From the NCBI GenBank assembly GCA_900316045.1, contig ONBM01000014.1:1-36107 (forward strand): DNA of 36,107 nucleotides, read 5' to 3'. Below, one piece after another: positions 6,765 to 14,691 of the stretch. Under the pieces are notes generated by a model that worked only from the letters and a program-made list of their open reading frames with translations, was not told the DNA's origin and did not search any database. Position numbers and translations under genes: made by a program. This DNA comes from an uncultured Bacteroidales bacterium. Lineage in GTDB: Bacteria; Bacteroidota; Bacteroidia; Bacteroidales; UBA932. Positions within the stretch are counted from its first letter, which is position 1. Each line of letters starts with the position of its first letter.

Positions 6765-8921
6765 ATGAAAAGATTGATTATTTCCGTGCTGGCTGCCCTC
6801 TCGATGGCTACTTTTGCCGTGGCGGATGAGGGGATGTGGCTCCTGCCGCTATTGCAGCAAATGAATTCCAAAGCCATGGCAGACTTAGGCTGCAAGCTTA
6901 CTGCCGACCAGATTTATAGCATTAACCATTCATCGATTAAAGATGCCGTAGTCATATTCGGTGGCGGATGCACAGGAGAAGTAATCTCCGACGAAGGCTT
7001 GCTGGTAACGAACCACCATTGCGGCTATAGCAGCATCCAAGCCCTTTCCAGCGATGAGCATAACTATCTTGAGAATGGCTATTGGGCCATGGATAGAAGC
7101 CAGGAAATACCTGTGCCTGGCCTTAGCGTCACGTTCTTGGTGAGCATGGAAGACATTACCAAACAAATCCTCACGGCAGAGGAACAACTCCGGAAGACTT
7201 TCGCCGATTCTGCTGACGTGGATCGGTTGGTCTCAACATCAATGGATTCCTGGAAACAGACGTTGGTAGACAAGTCCAACGAGCAGAATCCGAATTGCAG
7301 GTCCGTGGTCACATCTTTCTACAATGACAACGTCTACTATATGATAGTGTACAAGATTTACAGAGACGTTCGCTTCGTTGGAGCGCCACCAGCTTCGATT
7401 GGAAAATTCGGTGGCGAGACAGACAACTGGATGTGGCCTCGCCACACTGGCGATTTTTCTATGTTCAGAATCTACGCTGGCGCAGACAATGAGCCTGCTG
7501 AATACTCAGCTGAAAACAAGCCATACGTGCCGAAGCAGTCTTTGAAGATATCTCTCAAAGGCTACGGCGAAGGCGACTTCGCAATGATAATGGGCTATCC
7601 GGGACGCACCCAGAGATTCCAGACCGCCGACCAGCTTCAGCTCATGATGGACACCCACGATGTGAGCATCGCGGCGAGGACGCTCCGCCAGGAGATAATG
7701 TGGAAATGGATGGAGAAGAGCCCTTCCATAAGGCTGAAATATGCTAATAAATATGCTGGTTCAGCGAATGGCTGGAAGAAATGGATTGGGGAGAAAAAGG
7801 CTTTCAAGGATTTGAACATAATAGGCCGCGAGCAGCAGAAAGAAGCGGACTTCATGAAATGGGTTTCCAAGAACAAGAAACGCCAGGCAAAATATGGTTC
7901 TGCGCTTCAGGATATTTCCGAAAGCGTGGCTGCGCAGCGTGAGGCCCGGCTGGCATTGACGCTGCTTACCGAGACAACCGGCAGGATAGAGCTCGCAGGC
8001 CTGGCAAGGGATTTCAGCCAGAGCGTGGACGATGCGCTAGACTCTAAGAAAGACACTGCGGAGGCAATGAGGCAGGCATTCGATGACATGAAGTCACAAT
8101 ATGACGACTACTGGGAGCCACTGGACAGAGAGGAGGCTTCCGCGCTTTTGGAACATTATCGCAAGAATGCCGATCCAAAAAACTATCTGGAAGGGCTCGG
8201 TGGGGATTTCGCCACTATGGACCTGAAGAAATACGCCAACGACTTGTTCGACAACAGCGTGTTCACCTCTGCTGAAAAGCTGGAATCTGCCTTGGAGAAT
8301 GGATATTCTCTTATTATGAAAGATCCGGCTTTCAAGCTGGTAGAATCAATCTTGGACGGCACAATGAAATATTTCGGAGCAATGTACTCACGTGATGGCA
8401 ACGGCTCCGAAGGTGCAAAGGCCTTCACCGCAGGTCTCATGGAGTGGCAGAAAGGCAAGCCGATGTATCCGGATGCCAATTTCACCACCAGGCTGACCTA
8501 CGGCACAATCAAATCCTATTCTCCAAGGGATGCCGTCAAGTACAATTACTACACTACCATCTATGGCGTCATCCAGAAAGAGGATCCAGACAATTACGAA
8601 TTCAGGGTGCCTGAGAAGTTAAAAGAACTGTATCAGAAGAAAGATTACGGTCATTATGCCATGCCGGACGGCAACCTGCCTTGCTGCTTCCTCACCAATA
8701 ACGACATCACTGGAGGCAATTCAGGCAGCCCTGTGATGAACGCCAACGGAGAGCTGATCGGGCTTGCCTTCGATGGCAACTGGGAGAGCATGTCCAGCGA
8801 CGTGATGTTCGAGCCGGACTTGCAGAGATGCATCTGCGTCGACATCCGCTATGTGCTGTTCTTAGTCGACAAATTCGGCGGAGCAGGCCATCTGATCAAG
8901 GAAATGAATATTGCGGATTAA
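6765..8921 (+). CDS. S46 family serine dipeptidyl-peptidase, DPP7-like
   Basis: The 718-residue protein has a signal peptide (about 1-20, cleaved near AVADEGMW) and the length of S46 peptidases (DPP7/DPP11), which release dipeptides from peptide N-termini in the periplasm. The chymotrypsin-like triad is visible: His85 in TNHHCGY, an Asp in the DNWMWPRHTGDF block (Asp220 or Asp230), and Ser653 in GGNSGSP. The mature N-terminus DEGMW is typical of the family, where Trp helps clamp the substrate amino group. Position 671 (AFDGNWE) is Gly, as in DPP7, which prefers hydrophobic or uncharged P1 residues; DPP11 has Arg there for Asp/Glu. So I infer DPP7-type specificity. Its TAA overlaps the ATG of mrp by one base (TAATG), so the two are translationally coupled. 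Confidence 0.9.
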   Translation: MKRLIISVLAALSMATFAVADEGMWLLPLLQQMNSKAMADLGCKLTADQIYSINHSSIKDAVVIFGGGCTGEVISDEGLLVTNHHCGYSSIQALSSDEHNYLENGYWAMDRSQEIPVPGLSVTFLVSMEDITKQILTAEEQLRKTFADSADVDRLVSTSMDSWKQTLVDKSNEQNPNCRSVVTSFYNDNVYYMIVYKIYRDVRFVGAPPASIGKFGGETDNWMWPRHTGDFSMFRIYAGADNEPAEYSAENKPYVPKQSLKISLKGYGEGDFAMIMGYPGRTQRFQTADQLQLMMDTHDVSIAARTLRQEIMWKWMEKSPSIRLKYANKYAGSANGWKKWIGEKKAFKDLNIIGREQQKEADFMKWVSKNKKRQAKYGSALQDISESVAAQREARLALTLLTETTGRIELAGLARDFSQSVDDALDSKKDTAEAMRQAFDDMKSQYDDYWEPLDREEASALLEHYRKNADPKNYLEGLGGDFATMDLKKYANDLFDNSVFTSAEKLESALENGYSLIMKDPAFKLVESILDGTMKYFGAMYSRDGNGSEGAKAFTAGLMEWQKGKPMYPDANFTTRLTYGTIKSYSPRDAVKYNYYTTIYGVIQKEDPDNYEFRVPEKLKELYQKKDYGHYAMPDGNLPCCFLTNNDITGGNSGSPVMNANGELIGLAFDGNWESMSSDVMFEPDLQRCICVDIRYVLFLVDKFGGAGHLIKEMNIAD

Positions 8922-9994
8922 TGAATATGACATCGAAGGAAATAATGGGATGGCTAGAGGAAGTGGTCCATCCTGCCAAAGAAGGGAAGAGCATCGTGGA
9001 GCTTGGGATGGTGAACGGCATTGCCATAGAAGAAGGTAAAGTCGTCGTGACCCTTGGTTTCCCTAAGAGAAGAGACCCATTAACTGAATATCTTGTTGGC
9101 GCCACTCGTGCGACCATCATCCGGCATGCCCCACAGGGCACTGGGGTGGAAGTGAAGACCGTGGTCAAAGAAGAGGCGCCTCATAAGAGCGCCGGGCTGG
9201 ATCTCGGCGTAGAAGAACTCAATAACGTCAGGCACATAATCGGAGTGGCCTCCGGCAAGGGCGGGGTCGGGAAATCCACCGTCGCCGTCAATCTTGCTGT
9301 TGCGCTGGCTCGTCTCGGCTACAAGGTCGGCCTGGCCGACGCAGACATATACGGTCCTTCCGTTCCTCTAATGGCAGGAACAGAGGGCGTTCTTCCAGAG
9401 GCAATCGAGGAAGAAGGAGGAAAAGAAATAATCATGCCTGTCGAGAAATACGGCGTGAAGTGGATGTCCATAGGATATTTCGCCAAACCCGAGCAGGCCC
9501 TGATCTGGAGGGGTCCTATGGCATGCAATGCACTGAAGCAGATGATTCTGCAAGTCCGCTGGGGCATCCTGGACTTCCTGCTCATAGACATGCCTCCTGG
9601 AACTGGCGACATTCACATCAGCCTAGTGAACGAAATCCCGATGGAAGGCGCCGTGGTGGTCACTACGCCGCAACCTGTCGCCCTAGCCGATGTGGAAAAG
9701 GCTGTGAACATGTTCCAGAACCCTCAGATAAACCGCAAGATTTACGGACTCGTCGAAAACATGGCCTGGTTCACTCCTGAGGAACTTCCGGACAACAAAT
9801 ATTATATATTCGGAAAGAACGGGGGCGAGGAGATGGCAAAGAAATACGACATCCCTCTCCTAGGTCAGATTCCGCTGGTGCAGAACATTCGCGAAGGTGG
9901 AGATTCCGGAGAGCCGGCGGCATTAAGCTCGCGCCCCGACGGCCTCGCCTTCCTTGATCTCGCCCGCAAGCTTGCCCAAGAAGCAGAGAAATAG
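8921..9994 (+). CDS. mrp: Mrp/ApbC-type P-loop ATPase, iron-sulfur carrier family
   Basis: The chosen ATG overlaps the peptidase stop codon; the frame is open further upstream but only inside that gene. The 357-residue protein has an N-terminal MIP18/DUF59 domain (about 5-80) and a Mrp/NBP35 deviant Walker A P-loop NTPase domain (SGKGGVGKST, 111-120). DADIYGPS and DMPPGTGD are typical Mrp motifs. The family loads or carries Fe-S clusters for apo-proteins in the cytoplasm. The CxxC pair that normally binds the cluster at the dimer interface, just after the ENM block, is absent here: the sequence continues as WFTPEELPDNKYY (283-295). Only one cysteine (Cys202) is found in the whole protein. The gene ends before a strong hairpin at 10013-10058. 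Confidence 0.9.
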   Translation: MNMTSKEIMGWLEEVVHPAKEGKSIVELGMVNGIAIEEGKVVVTLGFPKRRDPLTEYLVGATRATIIRHAPQGTGVEVKTVVKEEAPHKSAGLDLGVEELNNVRHIIGVASGKGGVGKSTVAVNLAVALARLGYKVGLADADIYGPSVPLMAGTEGVLPEAIEEEGGKEIIMPVEKYGVKWMSIGYFAKPEQALIWRGPMACNALKQMILQVRWGILDFLLIDMPPGTGDIHISLVNEIPMEGAVVVTTPQPVALADVEKAVNMFQNPQINRKIYGLVENMAWFTPEELPDNKYYIFGKNGGEEMAKKYDIPLLGQIPLVQNIREGGDSGEPAALSSRPDGLAFLDLARKLAQEAEK

Positions 9995-10012
9995 CCCTCG
10001 CACGAAACCATT

Positions 10013-10058
10013 CTACATAATCATAGGCCATTCTCCCGGATGGTCTATGATTATGTAG
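10013..10058. terminator. Strong bidirectional terminator hairpin after mrp
   Basis: A 19-bp stem with one wobble pair (arms 10013-10031 and 10040-10058, core ACATAATCATAG) encloses an 8-base loop. It lies 18 bases past the mrp stop, between two convergent genes, and could stop transcription from both sides. Confidence 0.8.
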
Positions 10059-10071
10059 TAAAATCTAGCTA

Positions 10072-10112
10072 GGAATATTCCTCCTCCATCATTCAATGGC
10101 TGGAGATATTCC
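10072..10112 (-). terminator. Imperfect hairpin after the DUF4832-like gene
   Basis: GGAATAT (10072-10078) pairs with ATATTCC (10106-10112), and the inner CCTCCAT / ATGGCTGG parts pair imperfectly. On the minus strand it follows the stop codon at 10119 within a few bases and is followed by AGATTTTA. With the neighbouring stem it probably ends the long minus-strand operon. Confidence 0.45.
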
Positions 10113-10118
10113 ACGAAT

Positions 10119-11696
10119 CTATTGGATAATATTTACTTTGGCAAGTTTCACCCATCCTTCGGTAGTTGTTTCTGCATTGACGGCCAGCTCAATAGCAGGG
10201 TTATTGCCATCAGTGGTATCAACTATTGCGACGGCCCAAGTGTAAGAACCAGAAGGCACCGACACCTCAGGAGTGTCAAAAACATACAAGAACGGCTTGC
10301 TCTCTATCCAAGTAGAAGGTTCGCATTCATCATCTACAAATATCTGCCTGGCCTCATCATTTGAATCCAGCAATGCAAATGCAACCTTATACTTGTAATT
10401 CCACTGTTTGAGATTATTCGGGAAATATCCCCATCCCATATTGCGCCAACGAGACTCTATCTTGGCAGAGACACCTGATTTTAAGGAACCCGGAACTATC
10501 ACTTTATCAGGATAAAGTCGGTAGCCACCCTCGGATATGAAGCTCTTTACGAGATCAAAAGCATCCTGGAACCATGAATCAGTTTCGCCGCCGACTCTGA
10601 AATCCATCATATTCACGTGAGCCTCTTTAGAAGCATCGTATTCTCCTTTGCGGACATCTTCTGGATGCCCTTTGCGATAGCCTGCTCCATCGTTCCAATA
10701 AGAGTGTTGATTGACTATATACCCACCTTCCATGATTATTGGCACTTTGTAACGCCATTGGGATGCGATGTTTTTTTCCCAATCAGTGTAGCCCCAGCTC
10801 GAATTATTCATGCCGAATGCATCAGAGCGGAGACAGTACCCGTTTTGAATGGCAAGTGAAACAAGGCCCTCGCTATTAGGGTTGAAAGTTCCTTGTCCAA
10901 GAGGGTGGCCAAGGAAACGATGGTAATTGATAACTAGAGGCACTTTCGTGAAGTTTTTGGCGTAAAGCTTCGTGATCCAGTCAAGCACGTCATGTTTCAA
11001 AGTCTCCGTGTTCTCATCAACCGCATTCACGTCATTCACATTGTAAGCAACGCTATGTCCTTCTCCCCATTTGCCTAGACCATAGCCATCTATGAAAGCA
11101 GTTTTCTCAGGGTCATTGAATTCTGCCGCAAATGCCTCAATGAATTTTTCATAATATTTCTGAAATACCGGATCCTGGGGCATCGGGGTCTTGCGATCCG
11201 GGTACTTATCATTCTCGACTGCGTATTTTGCGCCAGCATCAAAGACAAACTGCGGCGTATTGGCTCCTTGATCGCGGCCATCCACGACAACTCTGAATGC
11301 TACAGGAATATGTCGCCTTTGAGCCGCTTTCAGTAGCTTGTAGAGTTCTGAGTCTGGATCATTCCATGCATATTTTCCGTCTGCCGGATTAAGAACAGAC
11401 CATTTCGTCCTAATGTAAAGAGCGGATGAATAATCCATTACTTTCACATTCCGGCCCTCAACTGCAACATATTCCTCTTTATCAAGGTAAGACGTGTCTG
11501 CACTTGCGCTACAATACATCACCCAGCCAGAAAGCGGATTTTTCAGAACCCTTGATGTGCTATACAATGGCTTTACTTCAACGCCCTCAGTCGTTCTTTC
11601 ATTCCCACTCTCACTATTATTATCTTTAGAACATCCGCAAGAGTTCATGCAAATGAATATTCCGATGAAAAATAAGCTTAAAATCTTTTTATTCAT
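10119..11696 (-). CDS. Lipoprotein with DUF4832-like TIM-barrel, putative glycosidase
   Basis: The 525-residue protein starts with a lipoprotein signal ending at Cys20 (MNSC; Cys22 is an alternative), so it should sit on the outer membrane. Residues about 50-390 look like a clan-A TIM barrel: ALYIRTKWSVLNPADGKY (92-109) is the strand-plus-loop seen in GH42/GH5-type enzymes, then PVAFRVVVDGRD. Two well-placed acids stand out: Glu212 in GKWGEGH and Glu323 in PIIMEGGY, which suit an acid/base and a nucleophile of a retaining glycosidase. A C-terminal beta-sandwich (about 400-525) fits the DUF4832 domain. The enzyme activity is inferred, since I know of no characterised member. It is the last gene of the SusC-SusD-SusE set, 10 bases after the SusE-like gene. 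Confidence 0.65.
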   Translation of the reverse strand: MNKKILSLFFIGIFICMNSCGCSKDNNSESGNERTTEGVEVKPLYSTSRVLKNPLSGWVMYCSASADTSYLDKEEYVAVEGRNVKVMDYSSALYIRTKWSVLNPADGKYAWNDPDSELYKLLKAAQRRHIPVAFRVVVDGRDQGANTPQFVFDAGAKYAVENDKYPDRKTPMPQDPVFQKYYEKFIEAFAAEFNDPEKTAFIDGYGLGKWGEGHSVAYNVNDVNAVDENTETLKHDVLDWITKLYAKNFTKVPLVINYHRFLGHPLGQGTFNPNSEGLVSLAIQNGYCLRSDAFGMNNSSWGYTDWEKNIASQWRYKVPIIMEGGYIVNQHSYWNDGAGYRKGHPEDVRKGEYDASKEAHVNMMDFRVGGETDSWFQDAFDLVKSFISEGGYRLYPDKVIVPGSLKSGVSAKIESRWRNMGWGYFPNNLKQWNYKYKVAFALLDSNDEARQIFVDDECEPSTWIESKPFLYVFDTPEVSVPSGSYTWAVAIVDTTDGNNPAIELAVNAETTTEGWVKLAKVNIIQ

Positions 11697-11706
11697 ATTT
11701 TATTTT

Positions 11707-12981
11707 TTATTCTTTATTCTTCGCTAATATAGTCTCTTCTCTAAGGTTAAAGATTAGATAGTCAGAGCTCGGGATAGTATAATACGAATTTCTGACATTC
11801 CTTTCGGCACCCCCGTGCAGCTCTCCTGTTTTTCCAATCTCCAGCGTAATGTTCTGCTGACCTCCTTCCGCGGTCAGAGGACAAGTGAAGCAATACGAGT
11901 TATTCTGATTATACGAGACCCCATCGATCGTAAAACTACGAGACACGCAGAATTTCATGCTGCCAGATATCTTTGCCCCATTGTGTTCTGAAGCATCATA
12001 AATTAGGATCTGAGGATCGGCCTGGCTTGCTTTCAAGCCCAACGTTTTTACTCCCCATCCCGTACCTCCTCCATAGGCATAAAGATCTGACACTTCCATG
12101 GTGATCTCTGATTTAGTCATGTCCCCATTAGGCCTGAAAGTAACAGAACGCGGTTTCATGTCCGTGGCAGAAGAGTATATGCATATATTCTTGTCTGCCA
12201 TATTTATCACTATGCGATACTGACCAGACGAAGGAATATTCCATGACGTAGGAGCCTCTTTCATTGTAACGTCGGACACAATGCCATCGTGTAGGGCACT
12301 ACTTCCATCTTTTGGGACAAGATAATATGACTGGCCTTCGAACAACACAGGAATTTGGAGCTCTCCGGCGCTGAGATTTCCATGCCAGGCATACACATTA
12401 TTGTCTTCAATAGTTTTTTCTAGCTCAATACGCTCTGCTGATGCCGTACCGTCAATATACATATTGTCGGCAGCGAAAATATCGACTTTTATAGGATGCA
12501 CTTTCACAGTGGCTGTTCTTACCTCCGGCATCTCGAATGTTTTTCCGCCTGCATATTGGGCGACGACCCTGAATTCCAGGGAGAATTCCTTATTTACAGG
12601 AAGAGACCAGCGCTGATTCGCCCAATTGTTAAGTTGTTCTGAAGTGTAGCTGCGCTCGTAGACACCAGCATCTTCTGTCGTGATGAGAGCAGTCTTGGAT
12701 CCGAAATTATTGCCAACGACATCTAGTTTTGTTGTATAAGAGACGATGAAATCTTCCGATACGCTATGTGCAGGAGTCCACTTGAATGTCAATACGGTGG
12801 CAGTAAGGTCATTCTCGTCCAACGAAATAGAATCCGAAGACACCTCCAAGTCCATTGTCTCGGCCACAGGATCCGCATCGTGTTCACTGGGATCCCATGC
12901 GCAGGAAACAAATCCCATCGATAAAATCATGGTCGCCGCAGCGGCAGTAATAATATTTTTCGTCATGTGCATCATATTCAT
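11707..12981 (-). CDS. SusE-like outer-membrane lipoprotein, glycan binding
   Basis: The 424-residue product has a lipoprotein signal (GFVSC, Cys27 from the first ATG; an in-frame ATG at 12966 would shorten the start by five residues). The N-terminal Ig-like SusE domain (about 35-165) holds the typical LTFKWTPA strand, and the rest looks like beta-sandwich carbohydrate-binding modules as in SusE/SusF. Such proteins bind starch or other glycans at the cell surface and hold them for the SusCD transporter; they have no catalytic site. It lies 16 bases after the SusD gene and just ahead of the DUF4832-like gene. The specific glycan cannot be read from the sequence. Confidence 0.75.
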   Translation of the reverse strand: MNMMHMTKNIITAAAATMILSMGFVSCAWDPSEHDADPVAETMDLEVSSDSISLDENDLTATVLTFKWTPAHSVSEDFIVSYTTKLDVVGNNFGSKTALITTEDAGVYERSYTSEQLNNWANQRWSLPVNKEFSLEFRVVAQYAGGKTFEMPEVRTATVKVHPIKVDIFAADNMYIDGTASAERIELEKTIEDNNVYAWHGNLSAGELQIPVLFEGQSYYLVPKDGSSALHDGIVSDVTMKEAPTSWNIPSSGQYRIVINMADKNICIYSSATDMKPRSVTFRPNGDMTKSEITMEVSDLYAYGGGTGWGVKTLGLKASQADPQILIYDASEHNGAKISGSMKFCVSRSFTIDGVSYNQNNSYCFTCPLTAEGGQQNITLEIGKTGELHGGAERNVRNSYYTIPSSDYLIFNLREETILAKNKE

Positions 12982-12997
12982 TTATTTGACTTTTTCT

Positions 12998-14680
12998 TTA
13001 TTTGCCATATCCGGGATTTTGTGGAAACGCCCCTTCATTAGCATCTATTACAGCCTGAGGGATAGGCCACAAGGCATGATAATCTTGAATTATGCCTCGC
13101 GCTTCCGGATTATATTTTCTTGCGCGTTCAATCAGCTTCCCTGTACGGACGAGAGTAAACCTTCTGCTTTCTTCGCCATATAACTCGCGGATTCTTTCAT
13201 CAAGCAGAAAATCCATCGATGCCTCCGAGGCCGCGATTGCAGAAACCTTGGCACGGCGACGTACTTCATTTATGGCATCTGCGGCTTTGGCATTATCTCC
13301 TTCGCGGATATACGCTTCTGCCAGCAACAGATATGTCTCCGCCAGCCTGAATTTCATTCTATCTTTATAGGACCCAGTAAGCTGCAGGTTATCTGCCTTG
13401 CCATAGAAAAACTTTGTGAGCGCAGGGAATAGCTGCCCATTTTGCCAGGTTTTATCATCGATATTACATTTCTGGCCCAGTTTATTTGGAGTAAGAGGAT
13501 TATTGAAATACCAATTTCTCTTGATGTTATATTCAGAATTGCGAACGTCCCCCTTGTCGAATATTCCATTTTCGCTTATTTCAGGATTACCTTCTGCTTC
13601 TTCAGTAATCGTAGCATTCGTGCCATAAACCCCTATCCACCACTTTAGAGGAAGTATCTGGGCAAGTCCCCGTCCGCCAAGGGTGTCAGCTAAAGAGAAA
13701 CCATCTATTGAGTAATATTGCGGATTCCATGCGCGGCGAGTCCAATCATCGGAATTAACACCTCCGCCTACTGTTTTATATTGGAATTGCATCACCCAGA
13801 TGCTTTCGGTGTTGCCTTCGGAACGATTCTGGTTATTTTCAATGAACATATCGCTGAAATAATCGCCTTTCTCGCTTGCATTTGCCCCGTAACGATTCTT
13901 AACTAACTTATAGTAGCCGCTATTAATAACTTCCAGAGCATTCTCTTCTGCTTTCTTATAATCCTCGCTATCGCCACGCAGCAGATACATTTCGCTAAGG
14001 AGATGCCTTGCCGCCCAAGTCGTTAATTTCCCATCTTTGACTGCGTCTGGATTAGTCGGCAGATTCTCTTTTGCAAATTCCAAGTCATCAATGATATGGC
14101 CTAACACTTCTTTCTTTGGAGTTCTCTCAAATGTAAGGCTAAACGGATTCTGAACCGTTTCCACCCAAGGAATGTCTCCGTAAAGATAAACCAGCGTCCT
14201 ATAAGCGTATGCGCGGAAAAATCGAGCTTCTGCCTGATAATGAGCCTTGTCTGTTGGATAATCCCAGTTTTTATTTTTCTCTGAATATATCAGCAGCTCA
14301 TTTGCTGAGCCTATTAACGAATAGGCCCAGTTCCAATAAGATTCCACGAAACGAGTGGAAGGATTTAGAGTAAGCTCTGCAAATGGGACTAAAGAGCCAT
14401 CTCGGACTTTCCCCATGCGACATAGGTCTGTCGATATCTGAAGCACTTCATAGACGCAGGCACCATTATGCATATACGCACCTTGTTCGCCCCAGGTATT
14501 GTACTCGGCTCGTGCCAATGAATATAATCCGGTAGAACCCACTTCGAAGCCCGTCGTGCTTGTATAAGTGTTATCAGGAGCCAAAGAACTTTTGAGGTCT
14601 TCTTCAAGATATGACGAGCAGCCGAAAAGAATTGCCATTAAAGAGCAAATTGCCCCTGCCTTTAATATATTATAATTCAT
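12998..14680 (-). CDS. susD: SusD/RagB-family outer-membrane lipoprotein
   Basis: The chosen ATG at 14680 (MNYNILKAG) gives a clean lipoprotein signal with lipobox LFGC (Cys21) and a 560-residue protein; a longer open frame upstream overlaps the SusC gene and has no signal peptide. The sequence has the SusD layout: N-terminal SusD-like helices (YTSTTGFEVGSTGLYSLAR), the TPR-type helical repeats (AEARFFRAYAYRTLVYLYGD, about residues 135-160) and a C-terminal RagB/SusD part ending in LAETYLLLAEAYIREGD and LDERIRELYGEE. SusD caps the SusC channel and binds the substrate glycan at the surface. It starts 11 bases after the SusC gene ends. The symbol is by family, not by starch specificity. Confidence 0.9.
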   Translation of the reverse strand: MNYNILKAGAICSLMAILFGCSSYLEEDLKSSLAPDNTYTSTTGFEVGSTGLYSLARAEYNTWGEQGAYMHNGACVYEVLQISTDLCRMGKVRDGSLVPFAELTLNPSTRFVESYWNWAYSLIGSANELLIYSEKNKNWDYPTDKAHYQAEARFFRAYAYRTLVYLYGDIPWVETVQNPFSLTFERTPKKEVLGHIIDDLEFAKENLPTNPDAVKDGKLTTWAARHLLSEMYLLRGDSEDYKKAEENALEVINSGYYKLVKNRYGANASEKGDYFSDMFIENNQNRSEGNTESIWVMQFQYKTVGGGVNSDDWTRRAWNPQYYSIDGFSLADTLGGRGLAQILPLKWWIGVYGTNATITEEAEGNPEISENGIFDKGDVRNSEYNIKRNWYFNNPLTPNKLGQKCNIDDKTWQNGQLFPALTKFFYGKADNLQLTGSYKDRMKFRLAETYLLLAEAYIREGDNAKAADAINEVRRRAKVSAIAASEASMDFLLDERIRELYGEESRRFTLVRTGKLIERARKYNPEARGIIQDYHALWPIPQAVIDANEGAFPQNPGYGK

Positions 14681-14691
14681 GATATTCGGGA

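Noticed and set aside
8828..8920. Longer N-terminus for Mrp starting inside the S46 peptidase gene
   Set aside because: The extra 31 residues are the out-of-frame peptidase sequence; the ATG at 8921 overlapping TAA fits the Mrp domain start.
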